From NCBI GenBank assembly GCA_017480195.1, contig JAFVBE010000008.1:1-64000 (forward strand): DNA of 64,000 nucleotides. The letters are read 5' to 3'. This stretch comes from Lachnospiraceae bacterium (GTDB lineage: Bacteria; Bacillota; Clostridia; Lachnospirales; Lachnospiraceae). Both the position numbers and the translations under genes were made by a program. Below the pieces are notes generated by a model. The model saw only the letters and a list, made by a program, of their open reading frames with translations. It did no database searches and was not told where the DNA came from. Below, piece by piece: positions 35,553 through 43,933 of the stretch (position 1 is the stretch's first letter; every line of letters begins with the position of its first letter).

Positions 35553-38396
35553 TTAATCTGTGTTGGCAACATTCCCATTCATTTCGGCTCCGTTAAGCTT
35601 GTCCGGATCATACATATAGGCATATACAAAGCCTGCCAATTCTATAGCGTTACCGGATGAATATCCATTTTGAAGCATACATGTAACTGATACCTCAGGC
35701 GCTTCATATGGCGCATAGGATATAAATAATGCATGGTCAGGCCGCGTTTCACTCTCCTGTGCAGTACCGGATTTTCCCGCCACTGATACATTTACCCGGT
35801 TTACTAATTCGCTTCCTAAGGTGTTGTAGGTTATAACACGACGCATACCATTGTGAACAGCAGTCCAGGTCGTTGAGCTAAGCTTCACATCATTTAAGAC
35901 CTCTGCCTGATTATCATATATGAGATTTCCTTCATAATCCGTAACCTTATCAATCAGTGTCAAATTATAGCATGTACCACTGTTTGCAACTGTTGTAACA
36001 TATCTTGACAACTGAACGGGCGCATAGGAATTCCTGCCCTGTCCTATGGAGCTTCTTACTACGTCATTATCTGATATTGACGGTGTAATCTCAGGAAGCT
36101 CGACTCCGGACACATCGCCTAAACCAAACATTCTTGCGTACTTTTCCAGCCTTCCTAAGCCGTAGGAATCACTATAGGTTCCGTCCTCCTTCCATGCAAG
36201 AGAATATCCTACCTGATAGTAAAACACATTACAGGAGCGCTGTATGGCACCTTCTACATCAAGTGCTCCATGACCGCTTGGATATATCCAGCATTTTGGT
36301 GAAGGATCAATCTTGTCAAATTCTCCTGAACAATAGACATAGCTTCCTGTATCTATTACCCCCTCTGTAAGTCCTGCAACTGAGGTAAGTATCTTATAGG
36401 TTGAACCGGGTGCTAATTTCTGCTGACACGCCCTGTTATAAAGCGGCGTAGTCTTGTCCTCTAACAGCCTGTTATAATATTCAGCATCAACTTCGTTAGT
36501 CATATAGTTATTATCATAGCTCGGATAGCTTACCAGAGCCAGTACATCGCCGTTTCTCACATCTGTTACTACAATAGAGCCTGAGCAGGGATCAAGCGCA
36601 AGCATAGCCGGTGTAATGTCAAGCTTTTGTATCTTTTTAACCATAAATTCATATGGACCGTAGGCGTTATTTTTGTATTCCTCATATTCCTTATCCAAGT
36701 CAGGATTAAGTATTCCCTGTAAATAAATGAGATTTACTACATTATCTCCTGTTATCTCAGAGGATTTTATCATATTTTTTATTATCAGTTTGTCGAATTC
36801 GGTATCCAGGTTAAGATAATTAACTACATAATCACACAAAAGGTCATATATTTCATCATTGTCATAGTAATCACTTTTTGCATCAAGCTTGGTTATATCA
36901 ATAGCTTCTATACTTATGGCGTACTTCATATAATGCTCAAGTGAGGTACGGTTATTTGTATAATCTATAAATTCTTTATCATCTGTAGTTATTAATGAGG
37001 AATTAAATACACCTTCCTTACTTAAGATTTCACAGATGTATTCCATATAATCCTGATATTCGTCTGAAAGCTCGGATAATGGTGTAAAATCCTTACTCAT
37101 TATATCCGATATTTCCTGTATAGTATTTTCTTTTCTTGTAGTAAAATCACTGTATATCTGTTTCTCTAACTCTGACGCATCCGCTTCCGCCATCCTATCA
37201 AGCGTAATATAATTATTATTAAATAATCCAAAATACACATCGGTTATAGGTATGGCGGCATTTTCACGCTCTTCAACAGAAGAAACAGCTACAAGGTTAG
37301 CAAGAATAATGGAAGCGATTTCTTTCTCAAGCGTATCATAACAGTATTTCTGCAAATCTGCATCTATGGTAAGGTATACATCATTTCCCGCTGAGGCAGG
37401 ACTTTGTTCTATAGTCTCTATAACCTTACCTAAATTATCTACATACATTGTCTCATAGCCTGAGCTTCCTCTAAGCTCAGACTCGCAGTACTGCTCTATA
37501 CCTGTCTTTCCTACCATTTCTTCACCGCTGTATTTTTCATCATCAGGCAAGCTTTCATTATACTCCTTCAGTTCCTCATTCGATATTCTTCCTACATAGC
37601 CTATAATATGAGCAAAGTATACTGCATCATTATATCTTCTTAGGGATTTAACAGAGACATCCATTCCAAGCAACTCATCACCATATTCGGTTATTGCAGC
37701 ATTGCTGGTTTCGCTTATATCATAAGCTATTGTAACAGGCACATACTGCTGATATCTGTTTAACCACAATTTGTATCTACAGGCTAATATTTTTAGACCT
37801 TCTTCCTTGTCATATTCTTCGGAAACCTCGAATCTTTCGGTGTTAAGAAAATCAATAATATCCTGTGCGGTTGCATTCTTCTGCTCGTCTGATAATTCAT
37901 CAAAGGAAGTTTTTGCATACACATTTTTCTTGAAATTCTGTAAGGATGTGTCCTTAACCGTAAACTTATATTCCCCTCCGTCAGTAAGCACTATAGGAAA
38001 ATCAACATATATTTCATCACCGTTTGACTCTAATATATTAATCGTCTTATAGAGAATTTGATTTTTTAATTCATTCTCAGACATATCAAGTTCTTTCGCT
38101 TTGTTCGGAAGATTTAAGTCGTTGCTGTATACGACCGAATAAGACAACTCGTTATATGCCAGAAGTTTACCGTTCCTGTCATAGATATTACCACGGACTG
38201 AATCTATATTAAGTGTCTTCTCGGATTTATATATGAAATTATCCATATGCTCCTCGCCCTCGATAATTTGAAGCACGAATAATCTTCTGATTAATATCGA
38301 GAAAAGAACAATAACGACAACAGTAACAGGGAAAAGCCTGTGTTTTACATAGTCTAAAATTATTTCCTTAATAGAGGATAATATTTCTCTAATCAT
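35553..38396 (-). CDS. mrdA: Penicillin-binding protein 2, elongasome transpeptidase
   Basis: 947 residues, larger than the ~650 usual in proteobacteria. An N-terminal membrane anchor near residues 20-42, a dimerisation/pedestal region (VRGNIYDRNGKLLAYNELSY), then a long insertion of roughly 230 charged residues (about 350-580), then the transpeptidase with APGSTYKIL (SxxK near 660), SCN and AGKSGTAQE. It cross-links lateral wall with RodA as partner. Clostridial relatives also carry such insertions. It lies after mreCD and before minC. Confidence 0.94.
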   Translation of the reverse strand: MIREILSSIKEIILDYVKHRLFPVTVVVIVLFSILIRRLFVLQIIEGEEHMDNFIYKSEKTLNIDSVRGNIYDRNGKLLAYNELSYSVVYSNDLNLPNKAKELDMSENELKNQILYKTINILESNGDEIYVDFPIVLTDGGEYKFTVKDTSLQNFKKNVYAKTSFDELSDEQKNATAQDIIDFLNTERFEVSEEYDKEEGLKILACRYKLWLNRYQQYVPVTIAYDISETSNAAITEYGDELLGMDVSVKSLRRYNDAVYFAHIIGYVGRISNEELKEYNESLPDDEKYSGEEMVGKTGIEQYCESELRGSSGYETMYVDNLGKVIETIEQSPASAGNDVYLTIDADLQKYCYDTLEKEIASIILANLVAVSSVEERENAAIPITDVYFGLFNNNYITLDRMAEADASELEKQIYSDFTTRKENTIQEISDIMSKDFTPLSELSDEYQDYMEYICEILSKEGVFNSSLITTDDKEFIDYTNNRTSLEHYMKYAISIEAIDITKLDAKSDYYDNDEIYDLLCDYVVNYLNLDTEFDKLIIKNMIKSSEITGDNVVNLIYLQGILNPDLDKEYEEYKNNAYGPYEFMVKKIQKLDITPAMLALDPCSGSIVVTDVRNGDVLALVSYPSYDNNYMTNEVDAEYYNRLLEDKTTPLYNRACQQKLAPGSTYKILTSVAGLTEGVIDTGSYVYCSGEFDKIDPSPKCWIYPSGHGALDVEGAIQRSCNVFYYQVGYSLAWKEDGTYSDSYGLGRLEKYARMFGLGDVSGVELPEITPSISDNDVVRSSIGQGRNSYAPVQLSRYVTTVANSGTCYNLTLIDKVTDYEGNLIYDNQAEVLNDVKLSSTTWTAVHNGMRRVITYNTLGSELVNRVNVSVAGKSGTAQESETRPDHALFISYAPYEAPEVSVTCMLQNGYSSGNAIELAGFVYAYMYDPDKLNGAEMNGNVANTD

Positions 38397-38398
38397 TA

Positions 38399-38908
38399 TT
38401 ATACCTTTCTTTCATCAGCCTTTTGCTTGAGATATCTGTTAATTACTACATAAAGCTTATATAATATAACGGTAAGAAGTGCTGTACATAACGCCTCCGG
38501 CAATATAATCTCCATAAAATATGAGGTATAGTTAAGCCTTCTCTGCAGCAGGAAATAAAATACATATAATATGGAGTTAAATACGATATCATCAACTGTA
38601 ACTATAATAAGAGGAAGCAATACATCCTCAACCATATAATTCTTATGAAAAAAGCCGTTCATATAACCGATTACCATATATATGAACATAAATGGACCCA
38701 TTATATTGGATACTACACAATCCACTAAAAATCCACAGAAAAAGCCTACTAAAAGTCCTTCCTTACGCCCTCTCATAAGCCCGAAGGACATAGTTAATAT
38801 AAGTAAAAGATTAGGCGTTATACAGTTAATGTTGTGAAATCCGAATATCGTCGATTGCAACGAAAAATTCACTATTATTAATAATGCAAGTGTAATCACT
38901 CTCCGCAT
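38399..38908 (-). CDS. mreD: Rod shape-determining protein MreD
   Basis: 169 residues with four to five membrane segments (ITLALLIIVNFSLQSTIFGF, LLLILTMSFGLMRGRKEGLL, LTVILYKLYVVINRYL). Length and position between mreC and the PBP2 gene match the family; sequence similarity among MreD proteins is low, so context matters. It stabilises MreC and PBP2 in the membrane. The stop codon is 2 bases from the PBP2 start. Confidence 0.92.
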   Translation of the reverse strand: MRRVITLALLIIVNFSLQSTIFGFHNINCITPNLLLILTMSFGLMRGRKEGLLVGFFCGFLVDCVVSNIMGPFMFIYMVIGYMNGFFHKNYMVEDVLLPLIIVTVDDIVFNSILYVFYFLLQRRLNYTSYFMEIILPEALCTALLTVILYKLYVVINRYLKQKADERKV

Positions 38909-38932
38909 AGTTGCCTCCGTAAAACAATAAAG

Positions 38933-39781
38933 CTAATCTATATCCTTCTTTTTGTCAGTGATAACAAGTACTTCTGAAATATTGTTAAAATCAACCGCAG
39001 GCGTTATCGCTGCCGTAATTGTAAGATTATTAGTATCATAGGTTATCTCTGAGATATAGCCTACAGTTATCCCCTGATGAAATCTCTCTGAAATATGTGA
39101 GGTAACCACCTTATCTCCTATCGTTATTTTGGCATCCTTGTCAATATTTTTGACTACAAGCACACCATTCTGATAGGTGTTAAGATTACCCTCTATGGTA
39201 CATAAGGCATTTGACGGCATTATCTTGGCACTTATATTGGAATTGTCATCGATGATAGCTCTAACCTTAGAATAATCGTCATAACATTCGGTTATTATAC
39301 CGGCTAAGCCGTCGTGACACATAACATTTGCACCGACGAACAAGCCGTCATCAAGCCCCTTGTCTATATAAAAAATAGAAAACCACGAGGTTGAATCCTT
39401 GGCAAATATATGTGCTACGGTCTTATTGTACTCAGGATAGCTCTCATCAAGCTCATATAGAGCACGCAATTCTTCAAGCTCAGACATCTTCTCCTGATAT
39501 ATGGTTATCTGCTCTTTATATGAGTCTATTTCCTTGTTTAGTTCTTCATTCTCCTTGTTTAATTCTTCGATTTCTTTGAGATTTTCCATCTTTGAATCGG
39601 TCCATACTCCGATTTTATTGATACCCTGTTGGATAGGTGAAATGATCATATTGGTGTATTTTTTTACGAAAGCTATTTTATCTCCCGCAAAAAAAGATAT
39701 AAGTAAAAAAGCCACACATATTATTGTGAAGGTAAGCAGCAGATATTTAGGACTTATATCTTTTTTTCTATCATATCTCAT
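38933..39781 (-). CDS. mreC: Rod shape-determining protein MreC
   Basis: 282 residues. An N-terminal membrane segment (YLLLTFTIICVAFLLISFFA), a coiled coil at about 60-105 (LKEIEELNKENEELNKEIDS), then a beta-barrel region (FYIDKGLDDGLFVGANVMCH). It forms the outer scaffold of the elongasome with MreD and PBP2. Its start overlaps the radC stop by 4 bases; mreB, which usually lies between them, is missing. Confidence 0.95.
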   Translation of the reverse strand: MRYDRKKDISPKYLLLTFTIICVAFLLISFFAGDKIAFVKKYTNMIISPIQQGINKIGVWTDSKMENLKEIEELNKENEELNKEIDSYKEQITIYQEKMSELEELRALYELDESYPEYNKTVAHIFAKDSTSWFSIFYIDKGLDDGLFVGANVMCHDGLAGIITECYDDYSKVRAIIDDNSNISAKIMPSNALCTIEGNLNTYQNGVLVVKNIDKDAKITIGDKVVTSHISERFHQGITVGYISEITYDTNNLTITAAITPAVDFNNISEVLVITDKKKDID

Positions 39782-40470
39782 TCTAAGATTCCTCTTTCAA
39801 ACAGACTAACATAACTGCCATTACCGACTATAATGTGGTCTGACAGATTTATATCCATAATGCGACCCGCTTTTTGGATTTTAAGTGTTATGGAAATATC
39901 CGCACTGCTTGGCTCGGGAAGTCCGGATGGATGGTTGTGTACAAGAACAAAATTAACGGCCTCATAATGAAGCGCCTCAATAAATATTTCCCTCGGAGAT
40001 ATCGATGAAGCACTAACTGTACCCTCAGACATCATTATCTCTTTTATAAGTGTATGTGCATTGGAGAAAAGCATAAGATAAACATGTTCCTTGGTAAAAT
40101 ATTTGCACTTCTCCATATAATATTCCGCAATTGTCTTCGGCTCACTAAAGCTTATATTCTGCTTTAATCTTGACTCGTTAATTCTTCTGCTTAGTTCCGT
40201 AAGTGCCAAAAGCTGTGTAGCCTTGGTGTCACCCACACCCTTTATAGCCAGCAAATCCTTCCTTTTCATATAGAAAAGTCCGTTTAGCCCCTTATGAATA
40301 CTGTGTGCATTAAGAATACGATTAGCAAGGTCTATCGAGCTGGTATTGTTAGTACCCGTTCTTAAAATCACCGCCAGAAGCTCTGCATCGGTCAAGGTTT
40401 CAATGCCGTTTGATATAGCTTTCTCATAAGGTCTTTCACAAGCAGCAAGGTCTTTTATCAAATTATTCAT
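39778..40470 (-). CDS. radC: RadC/JAMM-domain protein
   Basis: 230 residues. A helix-hairpin-helix start (LLAIKGVGDTKATQLLAL) is followed by the JAMM metal-binding motif VLVHNHPSGLPEPSSADI (His-x-His...Asp). The name comes from an old radiation phenotype not confirmed as a repair role. It commonly precedes mreB. Here it runs directly into mreC by a 4-base overlap. Confidence 0.95.
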   Translation of the reverse strand: MNNLIKDLAACERPYEKAISNGIETLTDAELLAVILRTGTNNTSSIDLANRILNAHSIHKGLNGLFYMKRKDLLAIKGVGDTKATQLLALTELSRRINESRLKQNISFSEPKTIAEYYMEKCKYFTKEHVYLMLFSNAHTLIKEIMMSEGTVSASSISPREIFIEALHYEAVNFVLVHNHPSGLPEPSSADISITLKIQKAGRIMDINLSDHIIVGNGSYVSLFERGILE

Positions 40471-40527
40471 TATGTCTTATAATCCTTCCACCTCTTCAGG
40501 CACAAGACACAATTTAACCTTATTATT

Positions 40528-41817
40528 TTAACATAAAACTAAGTTTTTTTCCATCATTTTCTGTAGAGACATCATTATTCCGAACTTTGCGTGAGGATAT
40601 GTAAGTCCTCCCTGAAAATACACTGCATAAGGCGCCTTCATAGGTGCATCAGCACTAAGCTCTATCGAAGCACCCGATACAAATGCTCCTGCCGCCATTA
40701 TAACCTGACTGTCATATCCCGGCATATCCCAGGGAACAGGTGTAACAAAGCTGTCTACAGGTGCTGCCGCCTGTATGCCCTCACAGAATGCCTGTATATA
40801 TTCAGGCTTTCCGAATTCTATAGCCTGAATAATATCGTACCTGTCCTCGCAAGAATCAGGAATGGCTTTAAATCCAAGCTTTTCATATATATTAGCAGCA
40901 AGTATTGCGCCCTTTAGAGCGGCTGCAGTAACCGTAGGTGCCATAAATATACCTTGAGCAATACTTCTGGTTACTCCGAGTGAAGCACCGACCTCCTTGG
41001 CAAGTCCCGGAGAAGTAAGTCTTATGGCGCAGTTCTCTATACATTCCTTTGTGCCGCATATATAACCGCCTATCGGAGCAAGTCCACCACCCGGATTCTT
41101 AATCAGTGAGCCGACCACCATATCGGCACCAACCTCAGATGGCTCTATAGTCTCGACAAATTCACCGTAACAGTTATCTACCATACATATTACATCAGGC
41201 TTAATATCCTTGATAAATTTGATAATCTCGGCAATTTTAGCAACCGAGAGTGTCGGTCTCGTATCATATCCCTTTGAACGCTGTATCTCTATAAGCTTAG
41301 TCTTGTCGTTAATATTCTTCCTTATATTATCAAAGTCGAACTCTCCATCGGAAAGTAAATCAACCTGTCTGTAGCTTATACCGTACTCTGCCAGTGAGCC
41401 CTTTGATTCTCTGATTCCTATTACGCCCTCTAAGGTATCATATACCTTGCCGCAAGGTGATAGAATCTCATCCCCCGGTCTTGAGTTGCCCGATAAAGCT
41501 ATGGTAAGTGCGTGAGTTCCACAGGTTATCTGCTGTCTTACTAAAGCATCCTCTGTCTTAAAAATGTTGGCATATACTTCCTCTATCGCATCACGTCCAA
41601 TATCATTATACCCATATCCCGTCGTACCATTAAGGTGAGCCTCTGCGAATTTTGCATCCTGCATAGCCTTAATAACCTTTATCTGATTAAGCTCGGCTGT
41701 CTTGTCAATAGCGGTAAATCTATCTGACAATGAACTTTCTGTCTCGGTTACAAAATCATATACCTTTTCATCTATGCCAAGTGCAAGATAATATTTTTTT
41801 AATTCGTCTGTTCCCAT
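40528..41817 (-). CDS. PLP-dependent methionine gamma-lyase-like protein (YnbB/COG4100)
   Basis: 429 residues of fold-type I PLP enzyme. GTDELKKYYLALGIDEKVYD is the family N-terminus, VCMVDNCYGEFVE carries the PLP-contacting Asp, and the Lys of GSLIKNPGGGLAPIGGYI should hold PLP. COG4100 members are called aluminium-resistance or cystathionine beta-lyase-like, without firm substrate. Start overlaps the end of miaA by 19 bases; the miaA-ynbB order is common in Firmicutes. Confidence 0.92.
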   Translation of the reverse strand: MGTDELKKYYLALGIDEKVYDFVTETESSLSDRFTAIDKTAELNQIKVIKAMQDAKFAEAHLNGTTGYGYNDIGRDAIEEVYANIFKTEDALVRQQITCGTHALTIALSGNSRPGDEILSPCGKVYDTLEGVIGIRESKGSLAEYGISYRQVDLLSDGEFDFDNIRKNINDKTKLIEIQRSKGYDTRPTLSVAKIAEIIKFIKDIKPDVICMVDNCYGEFVETIEPSEVGADMVVGSLIKNPGGGLAPIGGYICGTKECIENCAIRLTSPGLAKEVGASLGVTRSIAQGIFMAPTVTAAALKGAILAANIYEKLGFKAIPDSCEDRYDIIQAIEFGKPEYIQAFCEGIQAAAPVDSFVTPVPWDMPGYDSQVIMAAGAFVSGASIELSADAPMKAPYAVYFQGGLTYPHAKFGIMMSLQKMMEKNLVLC

Positions 41818-42749
41818 ATTTTTTTCTCCTTCAAATTACAAAGCATATATTCAAGACATTTTTCGTCCGTATCATATATATCCTTATCAACCCATATAAC
41901 ATCCTTCTCCCGTCTGAACCATGTAAGCTGACGCTTGGCAAAATGCCTTGTATCACGCTTTAATATATAAACTGCCTCCTCAAGACTGATTTCCCCTTTA
42001 AGATAAGCGAATATTTCTTTATATCCAAGACCTTGCATAGATGTCATATCTTTGGTCAGGTTATATCTGTCGATAAGTTCTTTAACTTCGTTGATAAGCC
42101 CCTGTTCAAGCATAATATCAATTCTTTGTTCTATGCGCACATATAGCTTTGCTCTATTGCAGTTAAGTACAAAGTAAGCAAAATTATATGGAGAAGATTT
42201 TGCGCGTTCAGTCTCATTATGCTCTGAAATTTTCTCTCCTGTCTGATGATAGTATTCAAGTGCTCTTATTACCTTCTTTGAATTATTATAATGTATGTCC
42301 TCTGCGGATTTTTCATCTATCTTCTTAAGCATATTATGAAGATATTCAGCTCCTTTTTGTACAAGAAGGTTTTCAAGCTCTGCACGATAACCATCATCTT
42401 CATTTTCTTTGAAGTCGATATCATAAAGAAGTGCCTGTATATAAAAGCCTGTTCCACCTGTTATTATGGGTATATGTCCTCTCTCATATATGCCATTCAT
42501 AGCGGTCTTAGCCATATTCTTAAATGATACGACATTGAAATCTTCATTGGGATAAAGCACATCTATGAGATGATGCGGTACCCCTTGCATTTCATCATGA
42601 GTAATCTTGGCTGAACCGATATCCATATCCTTATACACCTGTATCGAATCGGCAGAGATAATCTCTCCATCAACCGCCTTCGCTAATTTAATTGATAAAT
42701 CCGTCTTACCCACCGCTGTAGGTCCGGTAAGGATTATAAGCTGATTCAT
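41799..42749 (-). CDS. miaA: tRNA dimethylallyltransferase
   Basis: 316 residues. P-loop GPTAVGKT at 9-16, DIGSAKITHDEMQGVPHHL, ITGGTGFYIQALLY, and the C-terminal RHFAKRQLTWFRRE. It adds a dimethylallyl group to A37 of tRNAs reading U-initial codons, the substrate for MiaB, whose gene is 6 kb away on the same strand. In most relatives miaA directly follows mutL; here a GH5 gene and a palindrome intervene. Confidence 0.96.
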   Translation of the reverse strand: MNQLIILTGPTAVGKTDLSIKLAKAVDGEIISADSIQVYKDMDIGSAKITHDEMQGVPHHLIDVLYPNEDFNVVSFKNMAKTAMNGIYERGHIPIITGGTGFYIQALLYDIDFKENEDDGYRAELENLLVQKGAEYLHNMLKKIDEKSAEDIHYNNSKKVIRALEYYHQTGEKISEHNETERAKSSPYNFAYFVLNCNRAKLYVRIEQRIDIMLEQGLINEVKELIDRYNLTKDMTSMQGLGYKEIFAYLKGEISLEEAVYILKRDTRHFAKRQLTWFRREKDVIWVDKDIYDTDEKCLEYMLCNLKEKKIWEQTN

Positions 42750-42774
42750 AATATACTTCTTTCTTAATATTCAC

Positions 42775-42878
42775 ATATAAGTAACAGGCTGTTACGGCAA
42801 CGATTTGCACAATTTGAATCAGAGTTTGCTGATTTAGCAAATTGATTGCATGTTACGTAGCAGCCTGTTACTTGTATA
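42775..42878. repeat. ~104-bp palindromic element (core shared with 17141-17434)
   Basis: Outer arms AAGTAACAGGCTG (near 42779) and CAGCCTGTTACTT (near 42860) are exact complements. The interior pairs again around GCAACGATTTGCACAATTTG and CAAATTGATTGCATGTTAC. Bases 42822-42854 match 17329-17361 at 30 of 33. It fills the gap between the GH5 stop and miaA start. Confidence 0.8.
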
Positions 42879-42881
42879 GTA

Positions 42882-43904
42882 CTACAGATATTTTACAACT
42901 TCATCTATAATAGGTTTCATATGCTCATCATCAAGCCCAAAATCCATCTCTTTAAAGCTCCATGCGCATCTTCCTATGCCATATTTTGTAAATACAGAGT
43001 TGATATCCTTGAACCAATTCAAAGTGCTGTCCGTATCTGCAAGGTCGATAACGCCGTATTCACCACAGTAGAGAGCTACATTTCTTTCCTCGGCTATCTT
43101 GACCGCTTCGGCGAAAAGTTCCTCAAATACCGCCACATCTGCCTTCGGAGTCTTGATAAAGTCATATATTGAAAGTGTATTCTTGGCTATTATCTCATGT
43201 GCCTTCTTATAGTTCTCGATAGTATCAGGATAGGCAATTCTTAAATCGCCCGGCATATCAGGTACCCAATATGCACCCTGATGTGTAAAGACCAAAGGCT
43301 CATAGCAATGGAAGTTATATACAACCCTGTCATCATAAGGCATGGTCAAATCCTTAAGCGCCTCAACGCTGTTATTCCAGTATCCGCCAAGTAAAATATA
43401 TGTATCAGGTGCAATTTTTCTTATTCTTTTTACGCACTCGGTTGATACTTCGTTCCATTTGTCAGAATATTTCGGATCGGTTACTTCATTTAATAATTCA
43501 AAGGCTATTCTTTCGTTATTGCCGAAATGTCCGGCAAGCATCTCCCACAGCCTGTAAAAACGCTCCTGTAGTGCCTCACTATCAAAAAAGCCCTCCTCAT
43601 TTTCTCCGAAATCAAAGGAAAATCCGGCGGTTTTATGCACATCAAGAACCATGTTTAAATTATATTTTTCGCATAATCTGGCAGCGTTTTTTATGTATGC
43701 TATCCCTTCGTCTAAGTAATTGCCATCATCATCCTCAACTAAATTATAGTCTATGGGAATTCTTACATGGTCTAGTCCCCAATCTGATACCTTCTTAAAA
43801 TCCTTCTCGGTAATGAAATTATCAAATCTATTCTTTGAATAATCGCACTGCGAGAACCAGCCTCCGAAATTAACACCCTTTTCAAAACCTGCAAATTTTT
43901 TCAT
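42882..43904 (-). CDS. Glycoside hydrolase family 5 protein (cytoplasmic)
   Basis: 340 residues, no signal peptide. TIM-barrel with GVNFGGWF, HVRIPIDYNLVED, the acid/base in AFELLNEVTD (Glu140) and the nucleophile in YCGEYGVID (Glu282), all as in GH5. It hydrolyses beta-1,4-linked glucans or mannans; absence of a secretion signal suggests action on imported oligosaccharides. Location between mutL and miaA is unusual and the palindrome abuts its 3' end. Confidence 0.92.
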   Translation of the reverse strand: MKKFAGFEKGVNFGGWFSQCDYSKNRFDNFITEKDFKKVSDWGLDHVRIPIDYNLVEDDDGNYLDEGIAYIKNAARLCEKYNLNMVLDVHKTAGFSFDFGENEEGFFDSEALQERFYRLWEMLAGHFGNNERIAFELLNEVTDPKYSDKWNEVSTECVKRIRKIAPDTYILLGGYWNNSVEALKDLTMPYDDRVVYNFHCYEPLVFTHQGAYWVPDMPGDLRIAYPDTIENYKKAHEIIAKNTLSIYDFIKTPKADVAVFEELFAEAVKIAEERNVALYCGEYGVIDLADTDSTLNWFKDINSVFTKYGIGRCAWSFKEMDFGLDDEHMKPIIDEVVKYL

Positions 43905-43933
43905 AGCTTTCTCCTTTAAATTATTTATCTGAA

